Assembly: GCA_028023455.1 (NCBI GenBank)
Contig: JAQFVV010006274.1
Coordinates: forward strand, 686,001 to 750,000
DNA from: Epiperipatus broadwayi
Lineage: Eukaryota > Onychophora > Udeonychophora > Euonychophora > Peripatidae
Direction: 5' to 3'
Length of the DNA: 64,000 bases
This document shows positions 22,540 to 33,930 of this stretch, in pieces. The notes beneath the pieces are model-generated. The model searched no databases. It was not told the origin of the DNA and saw only the letters and a list, made by a program, of their open reading frames with translations. Each line of letters starts with the position of its first letter. Position 1 is the stretch's first letter. The translations under genes and the position numbers were made by a program.

Positions 22540-24581
22540 AAAACATTTTTATACTATTAAGAACTGCTTTAAAATGAACTATAACATAAAATCTTTAGCA
22601 GTTTTAATATTCCAGTATATAAAATATTAAAGGTATATAAATTATTAAATTGATAATGTTGACTTATTAATGAGAAAGAATAAAAGTTATGTAATAATGT
22701 TGAGTCATGAAGAATTGCCTCGGAATATATATTTTGTATAGAAATAACTCAATTATTGTTAAATATGTAGATAAAATTTCCATTATATTCATTTACTATG
22801 TAGAATTTAAACTTCATTTAGTAATTTCAGCTTAGAACTTTAGTGCCTGGAGAAAATGAATTAGCAGTACATGTTTAAGTTTAAAGAAAAATAAAAAATT
22901 GTTGTAAGCAATTAAACTGAATAAAAATTAATTATTAATCAAGTAAATTTTTTTTGTAAAAATTACCCATTTCAAGTAGAAAATATTAAAGCAAATAATA
23001 AGAATATGTATACAAGTCTTTTTATTTATATTGTTGATCATGTGATGGATTTTGTTGAATGAAATTGACATTTAGATCCACTCATTTCTTGACTTTAATT
23101 CTTTAGAGTTTAAAGATTAATTGGTATTATGGGAGATATAGCTAAAAATAAACTCATTTACATAACTGTCTAAACTTTAATTGAAATGTTACATATTAGG
23201 CTAATTATTTATTGAACTAAAATTATTATAATAAAATAAAATAAAATATTGTATTATACTTTACATTATTTTAAATAGATTATTACTTTACATTATTCTT
23301 TAAACAAACTTATAATATTTAATGTAAGTGAAGTGCTAGAATAGATTTTAAATAAGACTTTTTAAAATAAATATTTAAGAATATCTTTTAATATCCAAGC
23401 ACATACACACATTTACTACTGCTTTTTTCTTTAAAATTAATGGCTTTTACTAATAAATTAATTTTTTATCTTTTTTAATTAACTATTTCAAAACTTATTT
23501 ACCCGATTTAATCATTATTATAATTAGCATTAATAAAATATACTCTTATTAGGAAATGGCTTAAATAAAAATGCCTTTTGTAAGCAAGTAAATTAAATGG
23601 TAACAATGAGCATTAAAGATTCAAATTTAGTTATTAAAGTTTAACATATCTCTATTAAAATAATTTTAACACTTAATATCATTCTAACATCAATTCACTG
23701 TTATTCAGAGTAAAAATATTTTTAATTTAAGCAATTTGAAGTCATTTACCACTACAGATGGCACTCCAGTAAAAATATTAAAATGTCTTAAAACAATTCA
23801 AGATTTATAAAAAATTTTAAAAATGATGTAGAGGATGAATTAATATTTAACTATCAAGCCTTGATACGTTAGTTTCCTATAAAAATTAACTGAATGAAAA
23901 ATTATTTTTTTTCCGCTTTATTGATAAAGCTAAAAGTTGCTATACATATATAATAATGATACATTTTATTTCTATAAAGGGAGCATATTTATATAAAATG
24001 ACGTATCTTATAATTATTTAATACATTCAGAGGTTAATTTATTTTTAACAAATAAAAGAGTGTATTAAATGTGTGTTTAAGTTTTTGGGCTAGCTAATAA
24101 TAGCAATAATTAATATGAATATTGCAAGAGATTTTAATGAACCCAAACCATATTTTGAAAGAATATTAAATGTATACATATTCTTTACCATATTAATAAT
24201 GCATATGGCTTATTTTCAGAGATTCCCTTAAAAAAAATTGTTACCAATTATAATAAATATGTAGTATTCAAATATAAATGACTAATGGTGAAGGAGATAA
24301 TTCACAATGAGTAATAAAAAAAAAATTAGCAAAGTGAAATTCACATAACATAATAATAATAATAACAAAATAAAACAATATTATTTAAGTAACTAAGTAT
24401 TTAATTGAACAGTATATTATTTGGTTAGAAGATAATTAAGTACAGTATTTAATAAACTAGTTGTATTACCACATATTATAAACAATTGACAGAAATCGAA
24501 CTAAGTTATATGTCATTATAATCTTACTGACTTTAATATGATATATTTTGTTAAATAACTTATATAATAACTTTAAATAAA

Positions 24582-24929
24582 TTTTAAAGCGCATCTGTTA
24601 AAGGTTTTAGCCTTTTACGTTATTATTATATCATCTGCTTGTACTTAATAAATTTAATGTATTTATATTTGTTTTTATATATAATATTTAGTGAATTAAA
24701 TGTGAAGATGTTTTAAACTTCATGCTCTTACTCAGAATGCTTGAGTCTGGCTTATTTCTATATAAATTTAAGTAGAGATGAAGGTGGGTTTCATCTTTTT
24801 CTTGTATTTCTGGCTTGTGGTTTTGAATTGAGAGTTCCACGTGCAGTCATTATTACATCTGATTGGTAGTCACATAAGCATTTTTTAAAGCACATCTGTT
24901 AAAGGTTTTAGCCTTTCACGTTATTATTA
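24582..24929 (+). repeat. Spaced direct repeat of about 48 bp
   Basis: TTTTAAAGC(G/A)CATCTGTTAA followed by AGGTTTTAGCCTTT(T/C)ACGTT and ATTATTA occurs at 24582-24629 and again at 24883-24929, about 300 bp apart. The core AAAGGTTTTAGCCTTT is nearly self-complementary. Confidence 0.7.
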
Positions 24930-25649
24930 AATAACTTTATATAGTGTGCTTGCTTTGCTCACCATTTTGTACTTTATATTTATATTTTACAATCATATGA
25001 ATAAGTTTTCATTACAAATATCTTTAAAATATTTACCAAAACAATTATTTTAACAGATTATATGTATATATAGTGAGAAAAGTAGGCATACTTTTGATTA
25101 AATGGAATAATGAGAATAATGATTTCCAATAGAAACTATTAATAGTTTACCACAACCTCTTTCAGTTAAAAAGAAGAAGATGAATATTAAATAATATACA
25201 TACAGATAACATAAATATTTAAATAAGTTAATTATCTGTTAAATACTCTTTTATTCGTAAGAAATGCCAACTGAGCATAGTATTTATTAATGATAATAAA
25301 ATTTTATAGCATATTTGTACCTAAATTTATAAACTTAAAAATAAAAAAATTGTAGTTCTATATTCTTTCAGTTTCCGCTTGCAATCCCACAGTGTTTCAC
25401 TGTGTATAAATTATATATGTATAGTTTATATTTAGTTCAAATGTGAGCATTTCATTTTAGAGTTATAAGGTTTGCCAACTACTTCTAAATTTAAGACCAT
25501 ATTTCATACTTGCATTTAGCATGCTTTATCATGAATTACAATTGTGCATTAATATTGTAATTACTTATTCCTTTAAATGATATTACTAATTTATATTTCG
25601 TTACTTAAAATATATATATACCAGACTGCACCTGGGCTATGTAAAGCCC

Positions 25650-26290
25650 AATGTTTTTTTTTTTTTAATTGGTTGCTTTAACAATTTTTTTAATTTGAGA
25701 TTTAAATATAAATTAAATGAAAGATTTTAATATTGTATATTAAACATGACAAAATAGTCATACTGATTTTTTTCCGAGCATTTTTTATTAATTCTTCACA
25801 TAAATGTAATAATATAACATTTCAAACATGAATTTGTGTACTGTAATCACATCTTCACAGTTTAAATAAAATAGCCCTGTAGTTAAAGCACATTTTTTTC
25901 CGAGCAATTTTTTAATGGCAGAGACCATCATTTTTGTAATAATTGGTTGCTTTAACAATATTTTTTTTAAAGATTTAATGTGAATTAAACAAAACATTTT
26001 AATATTATATAGCTAAATTTCCAAATTTTAATAAAGCTATATTAAAATTTACATTCTAAAATATCTTATATTTGATATTTACTGGAGCGCCCTCTGAATA
26101 AATTTTTTTTTTGATAGGTTCTCGACTAATCATAATAGCTTTTAGCTTTATTAATAGTTACCATTTATTAATATCGGAATAAAAAATGTTGTTTTTGTAA
26201 TACTTTTTTATTAAATATAATATTTGTAATTTTTTTTTTTTAAGTGATTGCTTTAACAATTTTTTTTTTTAAGTTTTGGTATAAATATGT
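25650..26290 (+). repeat. Three related units, spaced about 270-310 bp
   Basis: The word TTGGTTGCTTTAACAAT or GTGATTGCTTTAACAAT occurs at about 25669, 25941 and 26246, each next to a T run. TTTTTTCCGAGCA occurs at 25770 and 25897. This looks like an old local duplication series. Confidence 0.55.
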
Positions 26291-27469
26291 TTTTTTTTAT
26301 TAAAGATTGCTAATTTATAAAAGTTGATTACATTTTAAATTAACATTGATAAGTATGGCATTCATCTAAACTATGTTAGGGGATTGATAGACCATGAAAG
26401 CAAGGAATGCCTTTACTGGCGAATTATGTAGTCAGTGTTTGTGATTGTTTCTGCAGCTGGATGAGAATTTTTACCACGAAATATATATTTTATTTTTATA
26501 ATTAAAAGCTCTCGCACTTAGTTTTTTATTCAATGGTTGAATTACTTCTTTCACATAAATTGTTGTGATTTTATCGGACATACATTCATTCACTAATCAG
26601 ACAACAGAGAAAATATGGATTTTATATATATTTTATTTTACCACCATGAGACAATTCAATTTTAATGTTATTGTATATAGAATCTCCTCAAAAAAGGCTG
26701 AATAGCCATCCCAGGCAGAAGTTGTATTATTCACACTATCATATTTCAAAGAAAATTATAAGTGTTTACAGTAGATTTATTTTATTAAATTGTTAATATG
26801 TATTAAATAAAATTTGGAGTTCCTTTTCTTCTCTTTTTTTAAAAAGGTGATATTCTATAATATCTTGGGTTTTTTTTTTGTGCATTGCCACAATACTTAA
26901 CCTCATTTCAGTCAAGCTCATTTGCCCATTCATTTATTTAATTTCTTTTCCAATAAATTGGCATTTCCTGTTATTAAAATGTCTGTACAAATATATATAT
27001 ATATATAATTTTATAAATTGAAATACAAAAATGTATTCAAGTTACTTAAAAAAAAAATTAATGTTCCTTCTTACTCATTTGTTTTTAGAAAATAACTAAT
27101 ATTTTAAATATCACCTTAAACTGATTAAATATTATTATCATATATATATATCTATTATTCAGTATCATTCAATTATGCCAACATTTAATTCCATACATAT
27201 ATATCCAACAATTGCTTAATGCTCTATTTGTTCATGTTTAAAGATTAATTATGAAATTGTGTATAGTAATTAAAATGTTGAATATTTATATCTTACATTT
27301 ATATTTATATGTTATCTCTTTTGTTATGTCATTATTATGATAACATGATCAATATTAATTAAAAAAAGTCATGGTATTTGATCACAAGTTCCTCTATTAC
27401 AATATTTATATATATTTACTATTCAAAGAGGTCATTATATACATACATATATCATCATTTTTAACTATT

Positions 27470-30440
27470 ATTGATCTGCTGCTGGATGAATGTCTTTCCA
27501 AGTTTAACTGAATTTCCCTGATTATTAGCTTCTCTTTTCCATCTTTCACCAGCAAACTTCCTTATTCATCTATCCATTTGTTATCCAACTTAAAACTTTG
27601 ACTATTTATCTATTATCATCTTTTTTTGCAATAAATTCAATTGAATTCCATTTCAATATGTTTATTTTTTTTAGTGATGTCAGTGACATCTGTTAATTCT
27701 CTAATCCATGTATTTCATGCTTGATTTGCACTTTAGTTGAATGGTGTGGTCTTTGTATTGCTCTACTGATAAATGTCCAAATTTTAGATACATAAAAAAA
27801 AAACTAATAAAACACATCTATTAAAAAATCTTCTTTTTCAAATACATATGCTTGTTTTCTTTTAATATTATTTCTGTCAGAAGCATTTGATTGATTGTAA
27901 TTTCATTTTAATAAAAATCTGGCCAAAGTATTTGTAATTGTTAACTTCTTTTAATTCATAAGTATAAATTTTTTTTTTCTTTCTGACAATTACATTAAGC
28001 ATTACTTTAATGTTTTTAACATTTATCTTCAGACTTATATTCTTATTTTCGTCTGATAACTTTTGCAACATATGTTGGGCATTATTTATAAAAACAATCA
28101 CATCATCTATAAAATATAGGTGATTTGATTAATATCTATTTTTCTTTTACTCCTTTAGCTTCCAATTTTTCATCTACAAAATGTTTCTTGCAAAACTTCT
28201 GTAAAAAGCTTTTAAGATATAGAATTGCTTTCATACAATCATTTCAGAATTAATCTTATTGTTTTTTGGATTTTGATAAATATTCTCCAGAATATGATAA
28301 TATCATGGGCCCATGTCTTAATTATTTAAAGCTTTAATCACTGTGGATATGCTTATGTTAATCAAATACTTTTTCATAATCTACATATAATGGCAGCTAA
28401 CATTCATTGATCCTTTCTATTACTTATCTCAATACCATATTTGAATGTGATCCCTTGTGTTAAAATCACTTTTAAATCCAGATAGTTCTTTTCCTTGATT
28501 TAAAATATAAAATTCACTGTATTTGAGTTGTAATTATATTGTTAAAGATTTTGAATAGAACTGATGTAAGATTGATAGGTGTCTGGTTTTTAATATCTTC
28601 TTTATCATCTTTTTTTTAAATATCAATATTAAAGATTGATAGTATCTAATTTTTAATATCTTCTTTCTCACCTTTTTAAAATATCAATATTACTATTCCA
28701 TTTTTTCAACTATCTGGTGCACCTTTTTCATTTAGATATTTGAGATATAGCTTTGCCAACAATTTTTCAATTTCTTCCGTTTGCTTCTTTTAAATTATCA
28801 ATAACAATTCCATCATTTTCTGGAGTCTTTCCTTTTTTCATAGATTTTATTATATATGTCATATCTTCTTTTAAAATATTTCACGTTTCAGATGATGTAA
28901 TAATTTTAGGGGATATTTTGCTATTTTTTTTTTTAATCTTTATTACTCTGTAATTCTTTATAGAATTCTTCAACAGATTTGCCATCTCTTTTTAATAATC
29001 ATTCCATCTTCTTATTGCTGAAATAACTTTCAGTACTAAGATGTTATTTTACACTTTTTAGACTTTTACTTTCTTTTATAATTTTTCTTGACAATTCACA
29101 ATTAAGTTTTCTTATATCATTATTAACTCTTTTCATACCATTCTGCAAAATTTTTGAAGATTTAATTTTTTTCAATGGATCAATTAAAAATATATATATA
29201 TTTTCTTCATATATTGTGTTCTCTCAATAGAAAATGTACTGGAAAATTGCAGATTTTTTTGTACCATTTATCTTTGGTAGTTCTTAATAGTATATTAATT
29301 CTTATTCATTTCAGTCAGGTTTAAGCCATTTTCAAAATCTGTTATTTTAAATCAAAATTCATTGAAATAGTTCTGAAGATTGCAAATATCAACTGTTAAT
29401 ACTCTCTTTTTTAATCATTTTTGTCTCTCTTATTTTGGATTAAATTGTATCTTACATCTAACAAATTAATAATTACTTTCTGTTTAAAATTTTTTAAGAA
29501 TATTACATTCTTAAAATACATATTTTCTGTTAATCAAATATAATCCACGTCTGCTATAGATTTATTTAGATTGTTTCATATTTATTTTTTGTTTAGCATT
29601 TTTCTTAATAAAGAAAAAAATTATAATATACAGTTTTTTTTTCTTTCTGCAAACTTTAGTCTCTGCTTTCTCACACTTCTATCACCATAACCACATTTGT
29701 TTTCCAATTGTAATATTAAAATCTCTCATGACAATTTTCAAGTGTTGTTTTGTCTGATAAAAAATATTTTATATATGTAAAAGCCTTTATTTTTTTTTAG
29801 CACCATGAGAACTTGTTGGAACATAAGTTTGAATTATGTGCATTTGGTAACTTCTATTTGAATAAATAATCTTGCCATTCTGTTTGAAAATACTTTTCAT
29901 TTCCACAATGTTATTCTTCCACTTTTTATGTATATTGAATCCAGCTCGGCATGTGCTTCCAATATTTGTGCCTTTGAATTAAAAAAGATATATACAGTAT
30001 ATTCATTTTTTAAATCACTTGTCTTTTCTTCTAACTTTAAAAAATTCAACAATAATCCATTTAATATTACATGTTTCCCCTTCTAATTTATTTAATTATC
30101 CTTCTATTGAAAGTGGTCTGCATTTTATGTACTAAATAAATTGCCGGTATGGAATGATAGCCTGGATCCATAATTGGATCTAACTACTGCTATGGCTGGC
30201 AACTTCTGGGAGTGTCAATTTAGTTTTATTTGTTATGATTGCAAAAATCTATTTTAAAAAATAAAAGATTGTTCACACACACATTCATCCTATCTTCAAG
30301 AAAACTCAACTGATATTTTAGATAAGACTGTTAGGCAACTGAGAAGAAAGAACATGGTGTTTTTTATTATTAAATTCAAAGATAAAAAGCCAGTATCATC
30401 ACTACAATGACTAATGCATGTTGGTGAAGAGCCCATCACT
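27470..30440 (-). pseudogene. RTE-type LINE, near full length, heavily decayed (RTE-B)
   Basis: About 3 kb co-linear with the other RTE copies on the minus strand. The 5' UTR is at 30180-30440, the endonuclease between about 30150 and 29230 (the tract for the FNTG.DHRLVRC region near 29450-29480 is readable at nucleotide level), and the RT between about 29000 and 27740. The 3' UTR at about 27475-27740 contains CTGCTGCTGGATGAATGTC. A reading frame at 28101-27877 preserves SLKINVKNIKVMLN and ELKEVNNYKYFGQIF, the RTE segment after the YADD box. Stops and frameshifts are everywhere. A roughly 75-bp internal duplication lies at 28560-28690. Confidence 0.7.
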
Positions 30441-30827
30441 TAGTAATAACTGCTACAGTGACAAAAATGTATGGAATGGACATTAGAATTTGCTCTTGTT
30501 AATTCTTTTAAGACTTCAAAGAGGAAACAAAGGCTCTCTTTTTAATTGTAAATTTCTTTTGAAACTGTATATATATGTGTCTTCCCGGGGGAGGGGGATC
30601 TTATATCAGGATAGGCAAGAGTTTTGTGTTTTGATATCTCAGTTATCTTTTTTGTTTATTTTTATACATGGGAAAACCTGAAAAAACAACTGAAATATAT
30701 ATGTAATAGTTTCATTGAAATAAATTTTATCTAATATTTTATATTTATATAATGCACATTTTTTTATATATCAAACTATAACAATTTTTAAATTGATATT
30801 ACAATTTATTCCATTTTGTTTTTTAAG
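30441..30827. other. Intron end before the UBR exon
   Basis: A G-rich run (GGGGGAGGGGG, near 30588) lies in A+T-rich sequence, followed by the pyrimidine tract and acceptor TTTTTTAAG at 30819-30827. Confidence 0.4.
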
Positions 30828-30930
30828 AAAACCTGCTGGTGTAGCAAAGGGTTTGTACGAGGTTAAACAAGAATGCTATGCACAATACAATCCGTTTTTT
30901 TACCATTATTTGCGTCCTGAGCAGTCTAAG
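30828..30930 (+). CDS. UBR2: UBR1/UBR2-like E3 ligase, exon
   Basis: The first base completes the lysine codon split at 57. The exon then reads KPAGVAKGLYEVKQEC, then YAQYNPFFYHYLRPEQSK, ending in phase 0 before the donor AAG|GTATGA. The block FFYHYxRxEQSK followed by an EEAQ motif in the next exon is a hallmark of UBR1/UBR2 upstream of the RING domain, in the middle of the protein. It is 103 bp long. The acceptor has a T-rich tract. No frame damage is visible, and composition is clearly less A+T-rich than the flanks, as expected of a gene under selection. Confidence 0.88.
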
Positions 30931-31961
30931 GTATGATTGTTTTATAATGTAACCAATAATAATTGTAAGTAATGATGTTATAATTTTTTTAAAATTATTG
31001 TTTCATTGGGTATTATTTATCATCACCCCAGTGTTACTTATAATATATTAATCTCTTTCTTTTCTCTTGTATGAATTAAAACTTTTATACAATTTTCAAA
31101 AAAATATTGTAAAATATATAGAGAAGGGTATAAATCATGGGAATATATATATTCTATTTTTTTTTTTTTAAATATTTATTTAAGTTAAGATTTTTTATTA
31201 AATATATATTTGGAATAAAATAATTATTTGCATCAATTTTGATGATGACATGGCTGTGCTTAAATATATCTAGGATAGGATTAACAGAATTATTAAATAG
31301 AATTTAGAGAGTTTGGAATGAAAATCTATAAAGTTTGAAACAATTATTTTAGTTGAAAGTGATGAAAGATTAAAAATAACAGACAAATAGAAAATCTTAG
31401 TGTTAGATAATGCTTTTGAATAAGTAAGAAGTTAGTTATTGGGAATAATGAAAATCAAAATTATAGTTACTAATGTCTTTTAATAAGAATAAGAGATTAT
31501 TTTGTGCTCTGTTGAAGTTAAAATTAGACATTTTCAAATATTTTAATTGAAGTATGGTTTTATGTGATGAAGAAATATGGACTATTACATAAAAAAAGAT
31601 TAAAGAAAAATGGGAAAGATAAGAGAAAGATAAAAAGGAGAATAAGATAATTGATGATCTATGACTGATATCTTGTTTGTATTGATATTTTAATATGAAT
31701 AATTTGTTTATTGGTCTCATCTTTGTAAATAGAAGAAATTAATATATTTTTTAAAATTTAATATTAATTATTTATATTAACTTGATTTTTGGATGATTTA
31801 ACTTCTAACAAACTTTTTTCTCATAAATAAATATTTTATAGTTCTGTAATTCATTAAAGTACTTTTTTAATGAATTAAAAGTCATTTAAATTGTTAATTA
31901 ATTGTGGCTTAATATTTTAAACAATGATATATATTTTAAATTTATTGTATTTATTTTGTAG
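30931..31961 (+). other. Intron of the UBR1/2-like gene (1.0 kb)
   Basis: Starts GTATGA and ends TTATTTTGTAG. A+T-rich; no mobile element was recognised in it, unlike the other introns of this gene in the window. Confidence 0.8.
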
Positions 31962-32010
31962 TCTGAAGAAGCACAATTAAAGAGGAAAAAGCAGTTAGGA
32001 GAAGAACAAG
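31962..32010 (+). CDS. UBR2: UBR1/UBR2-like E3 ligase, microexon-sized exon
   Basis: 49 bp encoding SEEAQLKRKKQLGEEQ plus one base (G) of a split codon. The acceptor is TTTTGTAG and the donor AAG|GTAAGT is the strongest in the window. The basic, Gln/Lys-rich piece matches the linker SKAEEAQRK-type sequence of UBR2 that precedes a proline-rich PPFC motif, and that motif starts the next exon. The split codon becomes GCA (Ala) on joining. Confidence 0.85.
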
Positions 32011-32099
32011 GTAAGTGATATAAAGAATGTTCACATACACAAAAATAGTAATAATAGGTTTATGTTAGCTTGATTTTGGAGAAATATTTTAAATTTTAT

Positions 32100-32360
32100 A
32101 TATGAGGGATCTAATAATTTTCTCCTTTCAAATTGAGTCTGTCATTAAATAATGACTATATTTGTTCACAAATGCAATTATAGATCTCTTGGAAATTATT
32201 TAGGGAAAGAATTATTAAATCTTAAACAAAACATTGTTAGATATTGGAAATTTGGAAGGAAAGGTAAAGAATTAATTAATTTGAAAAGTGGACATATATT
32301 TTACTATAAACACATAAATACTGTAAAAACATTAGGGTTAAATTCATTATAAATAAAAAA
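32100..32360 (+). pseudogene. RTE endonuclease N-terminal fragment
   Basis: Plus-strand frame 32152-32352 reads CNYRSLGNYLGKELLNLKQN, then KGKELINLKSGHIFYYKHIN. This is a decayed form of the RTE start CRSL...L.EL..IKWDI...EVRRKGEE seen at 12582-12806. It is separate from the copy starting at 33050 because both contain the same part of the protein. Confidence 0.6.
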
Positions 32361-33049
32361 TAGAAAAACAAAATGGAGTTTACTAATACATCAAATGGAT
32401 TAGCAAAATTAATTATTTATTTTTTAAAATATATCAAATATAGATAACTCAGGTTTATGTTTCATTATGTTCTTATGCTAATGAAAAAAATAGAGGTTTT
32501 TTTTAAAAAAAATAAATGTGGAAAATGTTTTTAATGGGTTAAACAGTATTTTAAATAGTTTTACAGGTAGAACTTGAAAACATTGATAAATGACAATACA
32601 GTCAATAAATTTAAATATGGAATCAGAAATTAGAATATAAACTTAAGGTGTTTACAGGGAAAGAAATCTGAATGTTATAAATTTGATTTTTTTTTTTTTG
32701 ACAAAAATGATATAAACAAAACAAAAATAATGAAAGTGGAAGCATTTGAATGAAGATTCTGCAACAGTGAATTATATTTTGACTAATATAAAATATATAT
32801 TTAAAATTATAGTATATTTAATAGGTTTATTGCAGAAAACAATCATTAATTAGTGAGATGTAAGATATGTATTAATGTAGAGAGAAAAATGTTTTTAAAA
32901 AAATAGTAGAAATAACATATGACATCCCTAAATTTGGCTATTTAAGCTGTTAACTGAAAGAATAACCTTTGATTTCTTTTTGAGATCTTAAAAGAACCGA
33001 GCAGGACAAATTTTTAGTCTGTATGTTCTTGTCATTGCAGCTGTTATTA
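32361..33049. other. Intron sequence with weak RTE resemblance
   Basis: Decayed sequence. A stretch near 32750-32890 (TGCAACAGTGAATTATATTT, then TTAGTGAGATGTAAGATATG) resembles the RTE segment around the NYILTNR and DHRLVRC motifs and may belong to the fragment just upstream. No frame is preserved. Confidence 0.4.
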
Positions 33050-33930
33050 TTTTATGATTATTCGTATAATAAATTAACTTGGATGGGTTGCTCATCAACA
33101 TGCTTCAGCCAGTATGGTGAATTTATTGAAGTTTTACCTCTGAGTTTAAAATAAAAAAAACTTGGTTTTTATTGAAATATCACTTGTCACGATGAATGTG
33201 TGTGTCAGTGATATTTTTTCTTTCTTAATCATGACAGACAAAAACAAATCTTGACCCTATTCCCAGGAGAGTGTATTTTCACTAGTTAAGGCATGGTTGA
33301 TAGTCAGTACAAATAGTATTAAAAACTCTTGGTTTGGACCTAGAGTTCTATTCTATGATAATCTTTTACATATGAACCTACAAAATTCCTATCACGTTGA
33401 AGTGAAGGAAGATTGCATGAATTGGAAAAATAACTAATATTAAAGTGGGATATTGTTGGATTTGTCAAGTTAGAAGGAATAGTTAAGAGACAATTGATAT
33501 AAAAAATGGACCTATTGTTTAATACAAAGGCATAAATAGAGGGCAATTTATTATAAATAAAAAATGAAAGAATAATATTATGAAGATTGATGGTAAATCA
33601 GATAAGGTACCCAAGATTAATTATTCAAATTAATGGATGATATCACATGCAGATAATTTGGTTTTATGCCCAACAAGTTCTCATTGAAACAAAGAATTAG
33701 ATTTTTATAGTGCTTTTGATCAAATGAAACAACATTTTAAAATTGTTATAGGATATTTTAATGTTATAATTGGAAAACAACTGAAAGACGAAAATACTGT
33801 GGGCAAATTTGGATATAACATAAATGCTAAAGAACACATATTTGTGGAATTTAAGAAAAAGAAAAATTATATTATGAATTCTTTCTTTGAGAAAAATGCT
33901 CAAGAGAAGTGGACATAGAAGCATCCATAT
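33050..33930 (+). pseudogene. RTE-type LINE, 5' part, split by an LTR (RTE-C)
   Basis: The 5' UTR (33050-33300) and endonuclease N-terminus are recognisable at nucleotide level. From 33724 the frame reads MKQHFKIVIGYFNVIIGKQL, where active RTEs have GDFNAKIG (catalytic Asp replaced by Tyr here), then ENTVGKFGYNIN and FVEFKKKKNYIMNSFFEKNA. A TAG at 33916-33918 replaces the Trp codon of the KWTWK motif. The frame continues KHPY up to the LTR border at 33930/33931 and resumes in frame at 36708. Confidence 0.8.

Larger units (their letters stand above)
22548..27469. other. Long A+T-rich stretch, only small repeats
   Basis: No coding element was recognised in almost 5 kb. It holds a spaced direct repeat (24582-24629 and 24883-24929) and a set of related units between 25650 and 26290, listed separately. 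The rest is A+T-rich DNA with simple runs. Confidence 0.45.
58..30827 (+). other. Very large intron of the UBR1/2-like gene
   Basis: It begins with the donor GTAATT and ends with a pyrimidine-rich tract and TTTTTTAAG|A at 30827. It is about 30.8 kb long and is filled with PLE, RTE, LTR and DNA-transposon remnants in both orientations. No host exon that would continue the UBR frame was seen inside it, and the two flanking exons join in frame without one. Confidence 0.75.
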
